A stretch of 64,000 nucleotides of DNA from Caulobacter sp. BP25. Its GTDB lineage: Bacteria; Pseudomonadota; Alphaproteobacteria; Caulobacterales; Caulobacteraceae. Below, one piece after another: positions 1 to 13,224 of this stretch; positions within the stretch are counted from its first letter, which is position 1, and each line of letters starts with the position of its first letter. The notes under the pieces were generated by a model that was not told where the DNA came from, searched no databases, and saw only the letters and a program-made list of their open reading frames with translations. The stretch lies in contig NZ_PEGH01000020.1 of assembly GCF_002737755.1 (NCBI RefSeq), forward strand, positions 270,487-334,486, in the 5' to 3' direction. The position numbers and the translations under genes are program-made.

Positions 1-1128
1 GCGATCCGAAGTCTGTTTCCAGGCGTCGAGCAGCATCCGAACGCCGGTGGCTCCGACCGGGTGGCCGGTACCGATCAGGCCGCCGGAGGGGTTGATCGGC
101 AGACGCCCGCCCATGGCGATGTCGCCCGCCTCGATCGCCTTCCAGCTCTCGCCCGGCGCGGTCAGGCCCAGGTGGTCGATGGCCATGTATTCGGTGGCGG
201 TGAAGCAGTCGTGGGTCTCGACCGCGTCGACCTCGGAGACGTCTGACGCGATCCCGGCCCGGGCGCGGGCGTCCAGGATGGCCCGGCGCACCTGCGGGAA
301 GACGTAGGGCTCGTCGCGCGAGGCCTCGACCTTGCGAGCATAGCTCAGCGGCGCCGAGCGGTGCCCCCAGCCCTTGATGCGCGGAATGCTCTCGAGCGGA
401 ATCCCCCGCGCGTCGGCATAGGCCTTGGCCCGCGCCTCGGAGGCCAGAAACACCACGGCCGTCCCGTCGGTGACCTGGCCGCAGTCCTGCTTGCGCGTGC
501 GCCCCTCGACTACCGGATTGGCCTCATCATTGGCGGTGAAGGCCTCGGGCCCGAAGTCCCAGCCGCGCGTCTGGGCGTTGGGATTGCGCCGGCCGTTGGC
601 GAAATTGACCTCGGCGATGCCCATCAGGTGCTCGTATTTCAGCCCATAGCGCCGGTCGTACTCGTCGGCGAGGTCGGAGAAGGCGCGCGGCCACAGGAAG
701 CGGGCGTCCTGGAATTCGTGGCCGGCCCAGGCGGCGGTCCCTAAGTTCTCGGCCGCCTTCTGGCCAGGGACGTTGCGCATCTGCTCGATGCCGACGACGC
801 AGGTCAGGTCATAGCGCCCGGCCTCGATCTCGGCCGTGGCCGCCAGGATGGCGACGCTGCCCGAGGCGCAGGCCGCCTCGTGCCGGGCGGTCGGCAAACC
901 GTCAAAGGCGGGATGCACCAGGCCGAACATACCGCCCAACAGGCCCTGGCCCGCGAACAGCTCAGCGGCGAAGTTGCCGACGTGGCCAGTCTCGACGTCT
1001 TCGGGATCGAGGTCGACGGCGGCCAGCCCCTGGCCCACGGCCTCGGCGAAAGCGTCGGCCAGTTCCTTGCCCTCGCGGGCCCAGTTGGCGGCGAAGTCGC
1101 TCTGCCAGCCGCCCAGCACATAGACCAT
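1..1128 (-). CDS. Thiolase / acetyl-CoA acetyltransferase, 3' end outside window
   Basis: The frame is open from an ATG at 1126-1128 to the window edge (376 codons), so the C-terminus is missing. It encodes a thiolase-fold enzyme that condenses or cleaves acyl-CoA, probably in fatty-acid or sterol-type side-chain oxidation. The nucleophilic Cys is seen in HEAACASGSVA near residue 87, and the C-terminal glycine/His motif in GGLIGTGHPVGATG. The sequence is closer to the SCP-x/acetyl-CoA acetyltransferase branch than to classical PhaA/FadA, judging by its start MVYVLGGWQSDF and the DCFTATEY segment. It is divergent from the double-HxlR regulator, with a palindrome in the 98-bp gap. The substrate is not predictable. 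Confidence 0.9.
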   Translation of the reverse strand, partial: MVYVLGGWQSDFAANWAREGKELADAFAEAVGQGLAAVDLDPEDVETGHVGNFAAELFAGQGLLGGMFGLVHPAFDGLPTARHEAACASGSVAILAATAEIEAGRYDLTCVVGIEQMRNVPGQKAAENLGTAAWAGHEFQDARFLWPRAFSDLADEYDRRYGLKYEHLMGIAEVNFANGRRNPNAQTRGWDFGPEAFTANDEANPVVEGRTRKQDCGQVTDGTAVVFLASEARAKAYADARGIPLESIPRIKGWGHRSAPLSYARKVEASRDEPYVFPQVRRAILDARARAGIASDVSEVDAVETHDCFTATEYMAIDHLGLTAPGESWKAIEAGDIAMGGRLPINPSGGLIGTGHPVGATGVRMLLDAWKQTSDR

Positions 1129-1164
1129 GCCGGCTCCTCCCGTTTTCTAGTTAGTTCGATTATA

Positions 1165-1175
1165 CAAGTGACTTG
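1165..1175. promoter_or_regulatory. Palindrome in the thiolase/HxlR divergent promoter region
   Basis: CAAGTGACTTG is a perfect 11-bp palindrome (CAAGT-G-ACTTG) lying 37 bp upstream of the thiolase ATG and 51 bp upstream of the regulator ATG. HxlR proteins bind short dyads in divergent intergenic regions, so this is a plausible operator for the adjacent regulator. No binding evidence is available from sequence. Confidence 0.4.
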
Positions 1176-1226
1176 CGGGGAGTCCACGCCGTTGACACGC
1201 CGCGCCGAAGCGTCCCACCAAGCAGC

Positions 1227-2174
1227 ATGACCCCTCAAGAGGTCCCCGCCGCGTCGCCGGCCCTGGTCCGCCGCAGTTCAGCCGCCCGCGCGCTGAACCT
1301 GATCGGCGACCGCTGGACCCTGCTGATCCTGTACGCAGCCTTCATGGGCGTGAAGCGCTTCGGCGGCTTCGCGGCCATGACCGGCGTGGCGCGCTCGCTG
1401 CTGACCGATCGCCTGAAGCGGCTTGAGACCGCCGGTGTGCTGGCGCGGGTGCTCTATCAGGAGCGGCCGCCGCGCTATGAGTACCGGCTGACGGCGATGG
1501 GCCGCGATCTCTATGACTCGGCGCTGATGCTGCTGGGCTGGGAGATGCGCTGGCGCTTTGATCCCGCCTGCCCCTCGCACCAGATCGTCCACACGACCTG
1601 CGGCCAGCCGCTGCGCCCGGTGCTGGTCTGCAAGGCTTGCGGCGAGGCGGTGAAGGTGCGCGACGTCACCGTCTCGCCCGGCCCCGGCGCGGGGCTGGAG
1701 CCCGCCCCACCCGCTCGCCACTCGCGCCGCGCCCGAGGCGACGACGTCGGCGGCCCGTCGCTGCATCCGATGCTGGAGCGCGGGATCGAGGTGCTGGGCG
1801 ACCGCTGGACCGCTCACGTCCTGGCGGCGGCCTTCTATGGCAGGCGCCGGTTCACCGACTTCCAGGAGGAGCTGAAGGTCGCCAGCAACATCCTGACTGA
1901 TCGCTTGGGCCGCCTGGTCGAGCGGGGCATGCTGGAGCGCGTGCGCTATCAGGAACGGCCTGAGCGCTGGGAATATCGACTGACGAAAGAGGGCCGTGAC
2001 TTCTTTCCCTTGATCGTCGCTTTGATGGGCTGGGGCGATTGCTGGTTGGCAGAAAGTGAGGGAAATCCTGAAATCCTGACACATCACTGCGGAGCGCGCC
2101 TGGAACCCGTTGTGCGGTGTGGCGCGTGCGAGGGCGCGGTGGAGGTAGGCAATACGCAGCTAGCGACGAGTTGA
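1227..2174 (+). CDS. Tandem double-HxlR winged-helix regulator with two CxxC zinc-ribbon-like tails
   Basis: The protein has 315 residues and contains two complete HxlR-type winged helix-turn-helix units. The first starts at ALNLIGDRWTLLIL and the second at GIEVLGDRWTAHVL; both carry LTDRL recognition-helix cores and QERPxRxEYRLT wings. Each unit is followed by a matching Cys motif (TTCG...VCKACG and HHCG...RCGACE), which suggests bound zinc. HxlR proteins are normally about 110-residue homodimers, so this is a fused pseudo-dimer. The ATG at 1227 is preferred. A TTG at 1173 would add 18 residues but begins inside the upstream palindrome. Divergence from the thiolase suggests it controls that gene. 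Confidence 0.88.
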   Translation: MTPQEVPAASPALVRRSSAARALNLIGDRWTLLILYAAFMGVKRFGGFAAMTGVARSLLTDRLKRLETAGVLARVLYQERPPRYEYRLTAMGRDLYDSALMLLGWEMRWRFDPACPSHQIVHTTCGQPLRPVLVCKACGEAVKVRDVTVSPGPGAGLEPAPPARHSRRARGDDVGGPSLHPMLERGIEVLGDRWTAHVLAAAFYGRRRFTDFQEELKVASNILTDRLGRLVERGMLERVRYQERPERWEYRLTKEGRDFFPLIVALMGWGDCWLAESEGNPEILTHHCGARLEPVVRCGACEGAVEVGNTQLATS

Positions 2175-2200
2175 AGATGCCCCCTAGGCCCTTTCGGGCC

Positions 2201-2226
2201 CCTCCCCCGCATCGCGGGAGAGCATC
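2201..2226. repeat. GC-rich palindromic intergenic repeat, copy 1
   Basis: This short repeat reads CCTCCCCCGC-atc-GCGGGAGAGCATC. A near-identical copy lies at 30051-30076. It sits between the convergent regulator and sensor kinase and, with the neighbouring GGCCC-TTTC-GGGCC hairpin (about 2188-2200), may act as a transcript end. Confidence 0.5.
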
Positions 2227-2232
2227 TTTTGC

Positions 2233-3219
2233 TCAATCCCGGCGCGGCGCGTAGCTCAGGCGACAGACGGTCCAGCCGTCCTCGCGCGCCATCTCGAACC
2301 GTCCCCCCAGCTGCTGAGCCATGGCCCGGACGATGCGCAGGCCAAGGCTCTTGGAGCGCGCGGGGTCGAAGCCCGACGGCGGCGCTGCGCCGTCGTTGCT
2401 GACGCTTAAGCGGTGGGTCAGGCCGGTCTGGTCCAGGCGCACGCGCACCTGCCCTTCTCCCGCCTCGCCGAACCCGTGCTCGAGGGCGTTGTTGAAGCTC
2501 TCCAGCATCATCAGGGTCACGGGCGTGGCCTGGTCGGGGTGCAACGGTTCGTCGCCGCCCTCGATGTCCAGGGTCACGCGAGCCCCGGCGGCAGCGGCGG
2601 CGCTGGCCAGCAGCGTCTCGGCGAAGGCACGAAACGGCACGGGCTCGCCCACGGCGTTGTGCAGCTCGCGCTGGATCTGGGCGATCACCTCGATCCGCGC
2701 GCCGGCCTGGTCAAGGACTTGGCGGGCGTCGACGTCCATGACGCCCTGCCCTTGCAGCCGCAGCAGTGCGCCGGCCACCTGCAGGTTGTTGCTCACCCGG
2801 TGGTGCAGCTCGCGATAGAGTAGGTCGCGGCTCTCGGCCAGCTGGCGATAGCGCTCGCGCTCGGCCCGCAGCTGGTCCAGAGCCTGCCGCATCCCGTCGA
2901 TGAAGAAGATGTCGACCGCGACCACGAAGACGTAGAAGCCCAGCGCCAACGCCACCGGAAAGCTGATGCTGAACCCCCGCGCTGACGGGATGAAGAAGTA
3001 CCAGGCAGCCAGGCCGCACAGTGTCGCGCACAGGATCGCCGGCCGCAGACCCAGGAAGTAGGCGCAGACGACCACGGCCGGGAAGAAGGTCACATAGGGA
3101 AAGCCAGGCGGAAACAGCCCATCCAGGCCCAGCCTGAGAAGGAAAGACAGGGCCGCGATCAGCACCGCCAAGGCATAGCGCGTCGAAGGACTGCCTTTGA
3201 TCTTGCCCCTCAGGTCCAA
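2233..3219 (-). CDS. HisKA_2-type sensor histidine kinase with DUF4118-like membrane domain
   Basis: The protein has about 328 residues counted from a TTG at 3219, which has GGGAGG 5 bases upstream; a GTG or ATG further up would run into the catalase promoter. The N-terminus (about 15-110) has several hydrophobic segments resembling the KdpD-like DUF4118 domain. The HisKA_2 phospho-acceptor box ELHHRVSNNLQ is at about 138-148. The ATPase N-box is MMLESFNNALEHGFG and the G-box SKSLGLRIVRAM. No receiver or PAS domain is present, so it must signal to a partner response regulator encoded elsewhere. It is divergent from katE. HisKA_2 kinases include regulators of the alphaproteobacterial general stress response, but that role here is inference. 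Confidence 0.85.
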   Translation of the reverse strand: MDLRGKIKGSPSTRYALAVLIAALSFLLRLGLDGLFPPGFPYVTFFPAVVVCAYFLGLRPAILCATLCGLAAWYFFIPSARGFSISFPVALALGFYVFVVAVDIFFIDGMRQALDQLRAERERYRQLAESRDLLYRELHHRVSNNLQVAGALLRLQGQGVMDVDARQVLDQAGARIEVIAQIQRELHNAVGEPVPFRAFAETLLASAAAAAGARVTLDIEGGDEPLHPDQATPVTLMMLESFNNALEHGFGEAGEGQVRVRLDQTGLTHRLSVSNDGAAPPSGFDPARSKSLGLRIVRAMAQQLGGRFEMAREDGWTVCRLSYAPRRD

Positions 3220-3389
3220 GGTCGCCTCCCTGTTCAGAGAACGGTGCTCGCTTTTTCCACTAGCGCCGTCAAGCGGGTACCCGACATAGCGGGGAAGTAG
3301 GATGTCTCTGATTGAGCGAGAGAAATACGCCTGCTCTGGCCAAAAGCCGTGGCCTGCCGGGCGGTCGCCGATATGCCGCGCTGCCGATC

Positions 3390-3414
3390 GCAACCTCGAT
3401 CTCGCGCGGACGTT
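3390..3414 (+). promoter_or_regulatory. Candidate EcfG/SigT-type promoter of the catalase gene
   Basis: GCAAC, a 16-base spacer, then CGTT, ending 35 bp before the katE ATG. The general-stress sigma factor EcfG (SigT in Caulobacter) recognises GGAAC-N16-17-CGTT, so there is one mismatch in the -35 element. This is a pattern match only. Confidence 0.35.
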
Positions 3415-3449
3415 ATCCCGCCAACTTCCCCAAAACCGAAAGACGCCCC

Positions 3450-5642
<2,193 letters not shown>

Positions 5643-5879
5643 GGGCGGGCGGTCAATCAGCCGGGACCCCAGGGGCGACCGCTATGCGCCGGCCCTGGGA
5701 GGTCGGGTTGCGACCCTGAGCGGACGTTGGCTCAGCAACGCTCCTCCGTCACGATGCGTAGGCAAGGACGCCTTGGTTGCAAAAATTGCCGACACGACCA
5801 ATCGGCGCGTTTGCACTCATCGGCGTACCCACATTCAGACCGCTTCAACCATCCGAATGAGTGCGAGCCGGAAAAGAGG
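5643..5879. other. Intergenic stretch without a supported gene
   Basis: I see no coding signal with normal codon bias here. An imperfect dyad CCAGGG...CCCTGG at about 5668-5699 may end the katE transcript. Short open frames on the plus strand have poor composition and no recognisable protein features. Confidence 0.5.
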
Positions 5880-6335
5880 CTATACCTTGACGTCTACTAT
5901 AGCCGACGTCATCACGCGGCTCTTAGCTGCCGATGGGGCAGCAACGCTCGACGCTCGCTCAGCGAGCCATGACATGTAGACGTCGAGAGAAGCGGTCCGA
6001 AGATCGCCATTCACAGCATCGACACCCATGTGCTCTATGCCGCCCAATTCCTTCAGCGTTTTCAACTGAATGAGTGTGGACTCCGCCTGCTCAGGCGACA
6101 TCGCCAAAACGTCTCTCGTCCGAGCGTCGCGAGATGGAGAGGCTCCTCCCTTGAAAACCGCGCCAGTCGAGCCCGGGGCTTCGTGATCTGCTTTAGCTTT
6201 GGCTCGGTCTTGCTCGGTCTGCGTCGTCTAAACTCGCCGCGTTGAAACCTTACCGGCGGCGGCGGCGGCGGCCTCCAATCTCGTCCTGGCGTCATATTCT
6301 AGCCAATTGATGCGCGGCCTTATGGCGTCCGTCAT
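5880..6335 (-). pseudogene. Small hypothetical gene interrupted by an in-frame amber codon
   Basis: One continuous frame runs from ATG 6335 to the stop at 5880 except for a TAG at 6228-6230 after codon 35. The upstream part reads MTDAIRPRINWLEYDARTRL followed by an Ala run from a (GCC)6 tract. The downstream part continues in the same frame to MSPEQAESTLIQLKTLKELG and ends VIVDVKV-like. The whole would be about 151 residues. GC content and codon use are less biased than in the flanking genes. I do not recognise a family. It could be a decayed gene, a sequencing error, or two genuine small ORFs with the second starting at the TTG at 6107. Confidence 0.45.
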
Positions 6336-6619
6336 GTCGTTTCTCGCCGGTTCAAGGTCGGTCTGGCCCAAACCCAAGCAGGATTGGGGCCATGACTGCG
6401 GCTGTCTTTGCCCTAACCTTTTTGGGCCGCGCCCTAACCCTCTGAGATCGCTAGGGCGGCCCCCCCCCCTCCATGCCGATCTGAAGGTCCACCGCCTTCG
6501 CAGTCACCTAGCTGCCTGGCGCTATTCGCTGCCGTTGGCATAGCTCCAGGAACGCGACATTCAGCAGGCGGTGCGACTGGCAGCGAACGACCCTAGTCGG
6601 ACCCAACCCTATAAAGCTC
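6336..6619. other. Intergenic stretch, no gene seen
   Basis: This is mixed-composition DNA with no frame showing alphaproteobacterial codon bias. Together with the interrupted gene to its left and the inverted-repeat element to its right it forms about 1.2 kb of apparently decayed sequence between katE and the str operon. Confidence 0.5.
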
Positions 6620-6751
6620 CGTCATTCCCGCCCTTGTGGCGGGAACCCCTGGTTCAGCTGACACGTGAGATGCAAGCGGACTGCTTAGCAGTCCGCCACG
6701 GTCGCCCTTTCGGCGGATAGAGAGGTTCCCGCCACAAGGGCGGGAATGACG
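6620..6751. repeat. 132-bp MITE-like inverted-repeat element, copy 1 (intact)
   Basis: The ends form a perfect 28-bp inverted repeat (6620-6647 and 6724-6751), beginning CGTCATTCCCGCCCTTG. An internal dyad GCGGACTGC-tta-GCAGTCCGC adds a second hairpin. No open frame lies within. A same-length copy, split by an IS, is at 52645-54047, and a degraded inverted copy is at 25142-25253. It resembles a non-autonomous mobile element or REP-like family. No target duplication is obvious. Confidence 0.8.
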
Positions 6752-6849
6752 AGACTTATTGAGCAGATGGGGAGGTCCGCGTTCCACCCTATTCGGACAT
6801 CTCAAACGTCCGCTCGCCATCGCCTCGTCGCTATAGCCCCCCAAAGCAA

Positions 6850-6879
6850 AAGGCCCCGGAGATTGCTCTCCGGGGCCTT
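6850..6879 (-). terminator. Rho-independent terminator of the str operon
   Basis: A 12-bp stem AAGGCCCCGGAG/CTCCGGGGCCTT with a 6-base loop lies 35 bp after the tuf stop. On the minus strand it is followed by TTTGCTTT. This is a strong intrinsic terminator pattern. Confidence 0.88.
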
Positions 6880-6913
6880 CGCATTTTCTAGCCGAAGCTA
6901 AGACGGTCGAGGA

Positions 6914-8104
<1,191 letters not shown>

Positions 8105-8166
8105 CTTCTTAGCTCCAGGACCCCAGAGGGGCCTTCAGTTTGATTGGACTACTTCTGGGGTGAGCA

Positions 8167-8190
8167 GGAGAGGGCTTGTGGGCCCTCTCC
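8167..8190. other. Hairpin in the fusA-tuf spacer
   Basis: GGAGAGGG and CCCTCTCC form an 8-bp stem around an 8-base loop. There is no U-tract on the minus strand, so it may be a processing or stability element, or a weak attenuator that sets tuf level relative to fusA. Confidence 0.4.
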
Positions 8191-8224
8191 GGTTCCGCGT
8201 CTAGGCTTTTCCGGAAGGAAAGGC

Positions 8225-10303
<2,079 letters not shown>

Positions 10304-10410
10304 GATGAAGCTCTGCGTAGCGCTGCGGTGAGGCAGGGACATTTAAACGTGCGGCGCGGGCGGTTTATCGCAAACCGCCCGCGCCTGAAAGAGTGCTGGT
10401 CGCGAAAAGC

Positions 10411-10884
10411 TTACCAGCGATAGTGCGAGAACGCCCGGTTGGCTTCAGCCATCTTGTGGGTGTCTTCGCGCTTCTTCACGGCGGTGCCGCGGTTGTTCGA
10501 GGCGTCGAGCAGCTCACCGGCCAGCTTCTCGGTCATGGTGTTTTCGCCACGCTTGCGAGCGGCGGTCACCAGCCAACGGATGGCCAGGGCGCGGCGACGG
10601 TCCGGACGGACTTCAACCGGCACTTGGTAGGTGGCGCCGCCGACGCGGCGCGACCGGACTTCGATCGCCGGGGCGACGTTGTCCAGAGCGGAGTGGAAGG
10701 TCTCCAGCGGACCTTGGTCCTTGCGCTTGGATTCCAGGATGTCGAAAGCACCATAGATGATGTTTTCGGCGACGGCTTTTTTGCCCTCGTACATCACGTA
10801 GTTCATGAACTTCGTGACAATCAGATCCCCAAACTTGGGGTCCGGCAGGACTTGGCGTTTCTCGGCGCGACGGCGGCGGGACAT
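10411..10884 (-). CDS. rpsG: 30S ribosomal protein S7
   Basis: The 157-residue protein starts [20 protein letters not shown] and ends AFSHYRW, the usual S7 length for alphaproteobacteria. It binds the 3' major domain of 16S rRNA and nucleates assembly of the 30S head. It lies 12 bp after rpsL, so translation is probably coupled. In other proteobacteria S7 can repress its own operon; no such site was identified here. Confidence 0.98.
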   Translation of the reverse strand: MSRRRRAEKRQVLPDPKFGDLIVTKFMNYVMYEGKKAVAENIIYGAFDILESKRKDQGPLETFHSALDNVAPAIEVRSRRVGGATYQVPVEVRPDRRRALAIRWLVTAARKRGENTMTEKLAGELLDASNNRGTAVKKREDTHKMAEANRAFSHYRW

Positions 10885-10896
10885 TCTTCTTCTTCC

Positions 10897-11268
10897 TTAC
10901 TTCGGACGCTTGGCGCCGTAGAGCGAACGACGCTGCTTACGATCCTTGACACCTTGGGTGTCGAGGACGCCGCGCAGGATGTGATAACGGACGCCGGGCA
11001 AGTCCTTGACGCGGCCGCCGCGGATGAGCACCACCGAGTGCTCCTGCAGGTTGTGACCTTCGCCCGGGATGTAGCACACGGCTTCGATGCCGGTGGTCAG
11101 ACGGACCTTGGCGACCTTACGGAGAGCCGAGTTCGGCTTCTTCGGGGTCGTGGTGTAAACGCGGGTGCAAACGCCGCGACGTTGCGGGCAGCCCTTCAGG
11201 GCGGGCACCTTGTTCCGCACCGGCTTCGGAGAGCGCGGCTTACGGATGAGCTGGTTAATGGTAGGCAT
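10897..11268 (-). CDS. rpsL: 30S ribosomal protein S12
   Basis: The 123-residue protein starts at [12 protein letters not shown] (ATG 11268). An upstream in-frame extension to 11373 lies in the leader and is not S12-like. The decoding-site loops [17 protein letters not shown] and [13 protein letters not shown] are intact and carry the usual streptomycin-sensitive lysines. It is the first gene of the str operon and has a leader of roughly 210 nt. Confidence 0.98.
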   Translation of the reverse strand: MPTINQLIRKPRSPKPVRNKVPALKGCPQRRGVCTRVYTTTPKKPNSALRKVAKVRLTTGIEAVCYIPGEGHNLQEHSVVLIRGGRVKDLPGVRYHILRGVLDTQGVKDRKQRRSLYGAKRPK

Positions 11269-11489
11269 TAAGTCTCTGCTCTGATGGAAGCGTGTGCCTT
11301 TCGGCCGAGGCGCTTCAGGTCCTTGTCTTTGTTGTTCTTGGTTCAAGGCTCCGCAAGGAGACCCGATAAACACGAAACTCGCCGGGACGCGGGATGCATA
11401 CCGGCGGGTTCAGATCCCTCAAGCGAAAGCCATCGGGAACGTAGGCTCATCAGGACGGACGCGAACGACCGCCTCGAAAAAGAGCGCGG

Positions 11490-11518
11490 TATTTACTCGC
11501 GAAGGAGCCTTACGTCAA
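11490..11518 (-). promoter_or_regulatory. Housekeeping promoter of the str operon
   Basis: On the minus strand TTGACG (11518-11513) is followed by a 17-bp spacer and TAAATA (11495-11490). That is near-consensus for sigma-70-type promoters. It would start transcription near 11482 and give rpsL a leader of about 210 nt. Confidence 0.65.
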
Positions 11519-11589
11519 TCGCCTGTTCCGGCGTCGGTTAACGCCGCCTTAAGGCTGGTGCGACGGTCAAGATTCCGCCACTCCAGGCT

Positions 11590-12465
11590 GTGCAAGCTCG
11601 CCCTAGGAGCGTGGGCGAAGATTGCGGCTTGTTTCAGAGGCTGCTCTCGCCATGTGGGGAAGACACGGCGAGTTTGGAAGGGCGGTTGGCGAGCGGCGTT
11701 GGGATCAGGGCGGCGGACAGACGACAGGCAGCGATTCTCGCTGGCTCGCTGCTGCTGCATGTCCTGGTGCTAGCCTGGCTGGCCCTGCCCGCCCCGCCGC
11801 TGATGGAGCAGATCTTGGCCGACGACCTGCGGAGCGTGCAGGTCGATCTGATCCGCCCAGAGCGACAAGAATTGCCCATGACGCGCCCCGCCGCCGCGCG
11901 GGCGGCAAGCGCCCCCTCCCCCGTCCTGCCGTTTCAGGTGCGACAGCCCCTCCGCCCCGCCCCGGCCGGCGTGCCGACGCTACGGGTCCCGGCCGCCGGA
12001 ATCGCCAGGCCCGGCACCGCCATCCGCCCAGCGCCTCTGCCCGGCGAGGCCGCCGGCGACCTGCGCACGGCGCTTCGCGCCAGCACGGGCTGCGCCAACG
12101 CCGACGTTGTGGGCCTAAACCGCCGGGAGCGCGAGACGTGTGACGAGCGCTTCGGCGCGGCCAAGGCCAAAGGCGATCCGCTGTCGGGCATGAGCGCCGC
12201 CAAGCGCCAGGCTCTTGAAGCCCAAGGCGCGGCCCAGCGCGCTTACAAGGACTATGTCGACGGCCCGATGGGGCCGGGCGTCGACCACCGCAGTCGCGAG
12301 CACCCTGGTACGATGAAGGAAATCCCCTTCGTGCTCGGCGCAGAGCAGGACGGCCTGGGCCGCCCCCGCAAGGACGTGGTCGACCAGATCCGCAAGAAGC
12401 AGGACGTCGAGGACCGGGCGCGCAAGTATCTGGAGCTGCGCAAGAAGGCGGGTGAAGAGCCGTAG
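11590..12465 (+). CDS. Hypothetical membrane-anchored Pro-rich protein
   Basis: The longest frame is 291 residues, but the likely start is a TTG near 11686 (preceded by GGAAG) or another start just before the single transmembrane segment AAILAGSLLLHVLVLAWLAL. After the membrane anchor come a Pro/Ala/Arg-rich periplasmic linker and a charged C-terminal region with KDVVDQIRKKQDVEDRARKY. The topology (short cytoplasmic N-terminus, one helix, Pro-rich linker) recalls TonB/TolA-like proteins, but no TonB C-terminal domain is visible, and I cannot name the family. It is divergent from the str operon and convergent with the GST gene. Confidence 0.65.
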   Translation: MQARPRSVGEDCGLFQRLLSPCGEDTASLEGRLASGVGIRAADRRQAAILAGSLLLHVLVLAWLALPAPPLMEQILADDLRSVQVDLIRPERQELPMTRPAAARAASAPSPVLPFQVRQPLRPAPAGVPTLRVPAAGIARPGTAIRPAPLPGEAAGDLRTALRASTGCANADVVGLNRRERETCDERFGAAKAKGDPLSGMSAAKRQALEAQGAAQRAYKDYVDGPMGPGVDHRSREHPGTMKEIPFVLGAEQDGLGRPRKDVVDQIRKKQDVEDRARKYLELRKKAGEEP

Positions 12466-12482
12466 GGCCGGCTCTTCTCGAA

Positions 12483-12507
12483 CCGCGCTGGCCCCCAAAC
12501 AGCGCGG
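12483..12507. terminator. Hairpin between convergent genes
   Basis: CCGCGCTG and CAGCGCGG form a perfect 8-bp stem with a 9-base loop in the 57-bp gap between the hypothetical membrane protein and the GST gene. There is no clear U-tract; it could serve as a bidirectional transcript end. Confidence 0.5.
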
Positions 12508-12522
12508 CGGTGTTTGAAACCC

Positions 12523-13149
12523 TCACGCTCCCAGCGCGTAGGGTCCGCTCTTGGACAGCGCAGCCTTCCAAGCCGGCCGAGCGTGCATGGTTTCGATCCA
12601 GGCGGCCATGTGCGGATAGTCGGCCAGCTTGCCCATGGCTTTCGCCACCTCGGGCACGAAGCTCATCTGGATGTCGGCGCCGGTCAGGCTGTCGCCGACA
12701 AAGAAATCCCGCCCCGCCAGACTCTGGTCGACGAAGGACAGGTGATTGGCGATCTCGGACTGGATGCGCGGATGCAGCGGTGCGCCGGCCAGGCCCAGGC
12801 GGCCGACATACATATTAAGCAGCAGCGGCAGCATGGCCGAGCCCTCGGCGTAGTGCAGCCACTGTTGATAGACGTCGTAGTCGGCGCTGGCCAGATCGGG
12901 CGCCAGGCGGCCGCCGGCGTGGCGACGGATCACATAGTCGATGATCGCCCCGGACTCGATGATCACGTGGCCTGCGTCCTCGATCACCGGCGACTTGCCC
13001 AGCGGATGAACATCGGTCAGCGACGGCGGGGCCAGGCGCGTCTGCGGGTCGCGGGTGTGCTGGACGATCTCGTAGGGCAGGCCCAGCTCCTCCAGCAGCC
13101 AAAGGATCCGCTGCGAGCGTGACTCGTTGAGGTGGTGGACCTTGAGCAT
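12523..13149 (-). CDS. Glutathione S-transferase family protein
   Basis: The 208-residue cytosolic GST starts MLKVHHLNESRSQRILWLLE (ATG 13149). The thioredoxin-fold N-terminal half has the cis-Pro and glutathione gamma-Glu contact (GKSPVIEDAGHVIIESGAI), and the all-helical C-terminal half contains the SLTGADIQMSF N-cap motif. The probable catalytic residue is the Ser or Asn in the first loop (HLNESRSQR). It probably conjugates or reduces small electrophiles; the substrate is unknown. It is divergent from an acyl-CoA dehydrogenase, with an operator-like palindrome in the shared region. Confidence 0.9.
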   Translation of the reverse strand: MLKVHHLNESRSQRILWLLEELGLPYEIVQHTRDPQTRLAPPSLTDVHPLGKSPVIEDAGHVIIESGAIIDYVIRRHAGGRLAPDLASADYDVYQQWLHYAEGSAMLPLLLNMYVGRLGLAGAPLHPRIQSEIANHLSFVDQSLAGRDFFVGDSLTGADIQMSFVPEVAKAMGKLADYPHMAAWIETMHARPAWKAALSKSGPYALGA

Positions 13150-13224
13150 CGGACTCCCCGTTTTGTGATCTTTATGCTGCAGCGCGGCATTGCTCGCAGA
13201 TGCGAAATGCGCCACGGTGAAAGA

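Noticed and set aside
6251..6280. (GCC)6 tract as a phase-variation switch for the interrupted gene
   Set aside because: The repeat unit is three bases, so slippage keeps the frame and cannot bypass the TAG.
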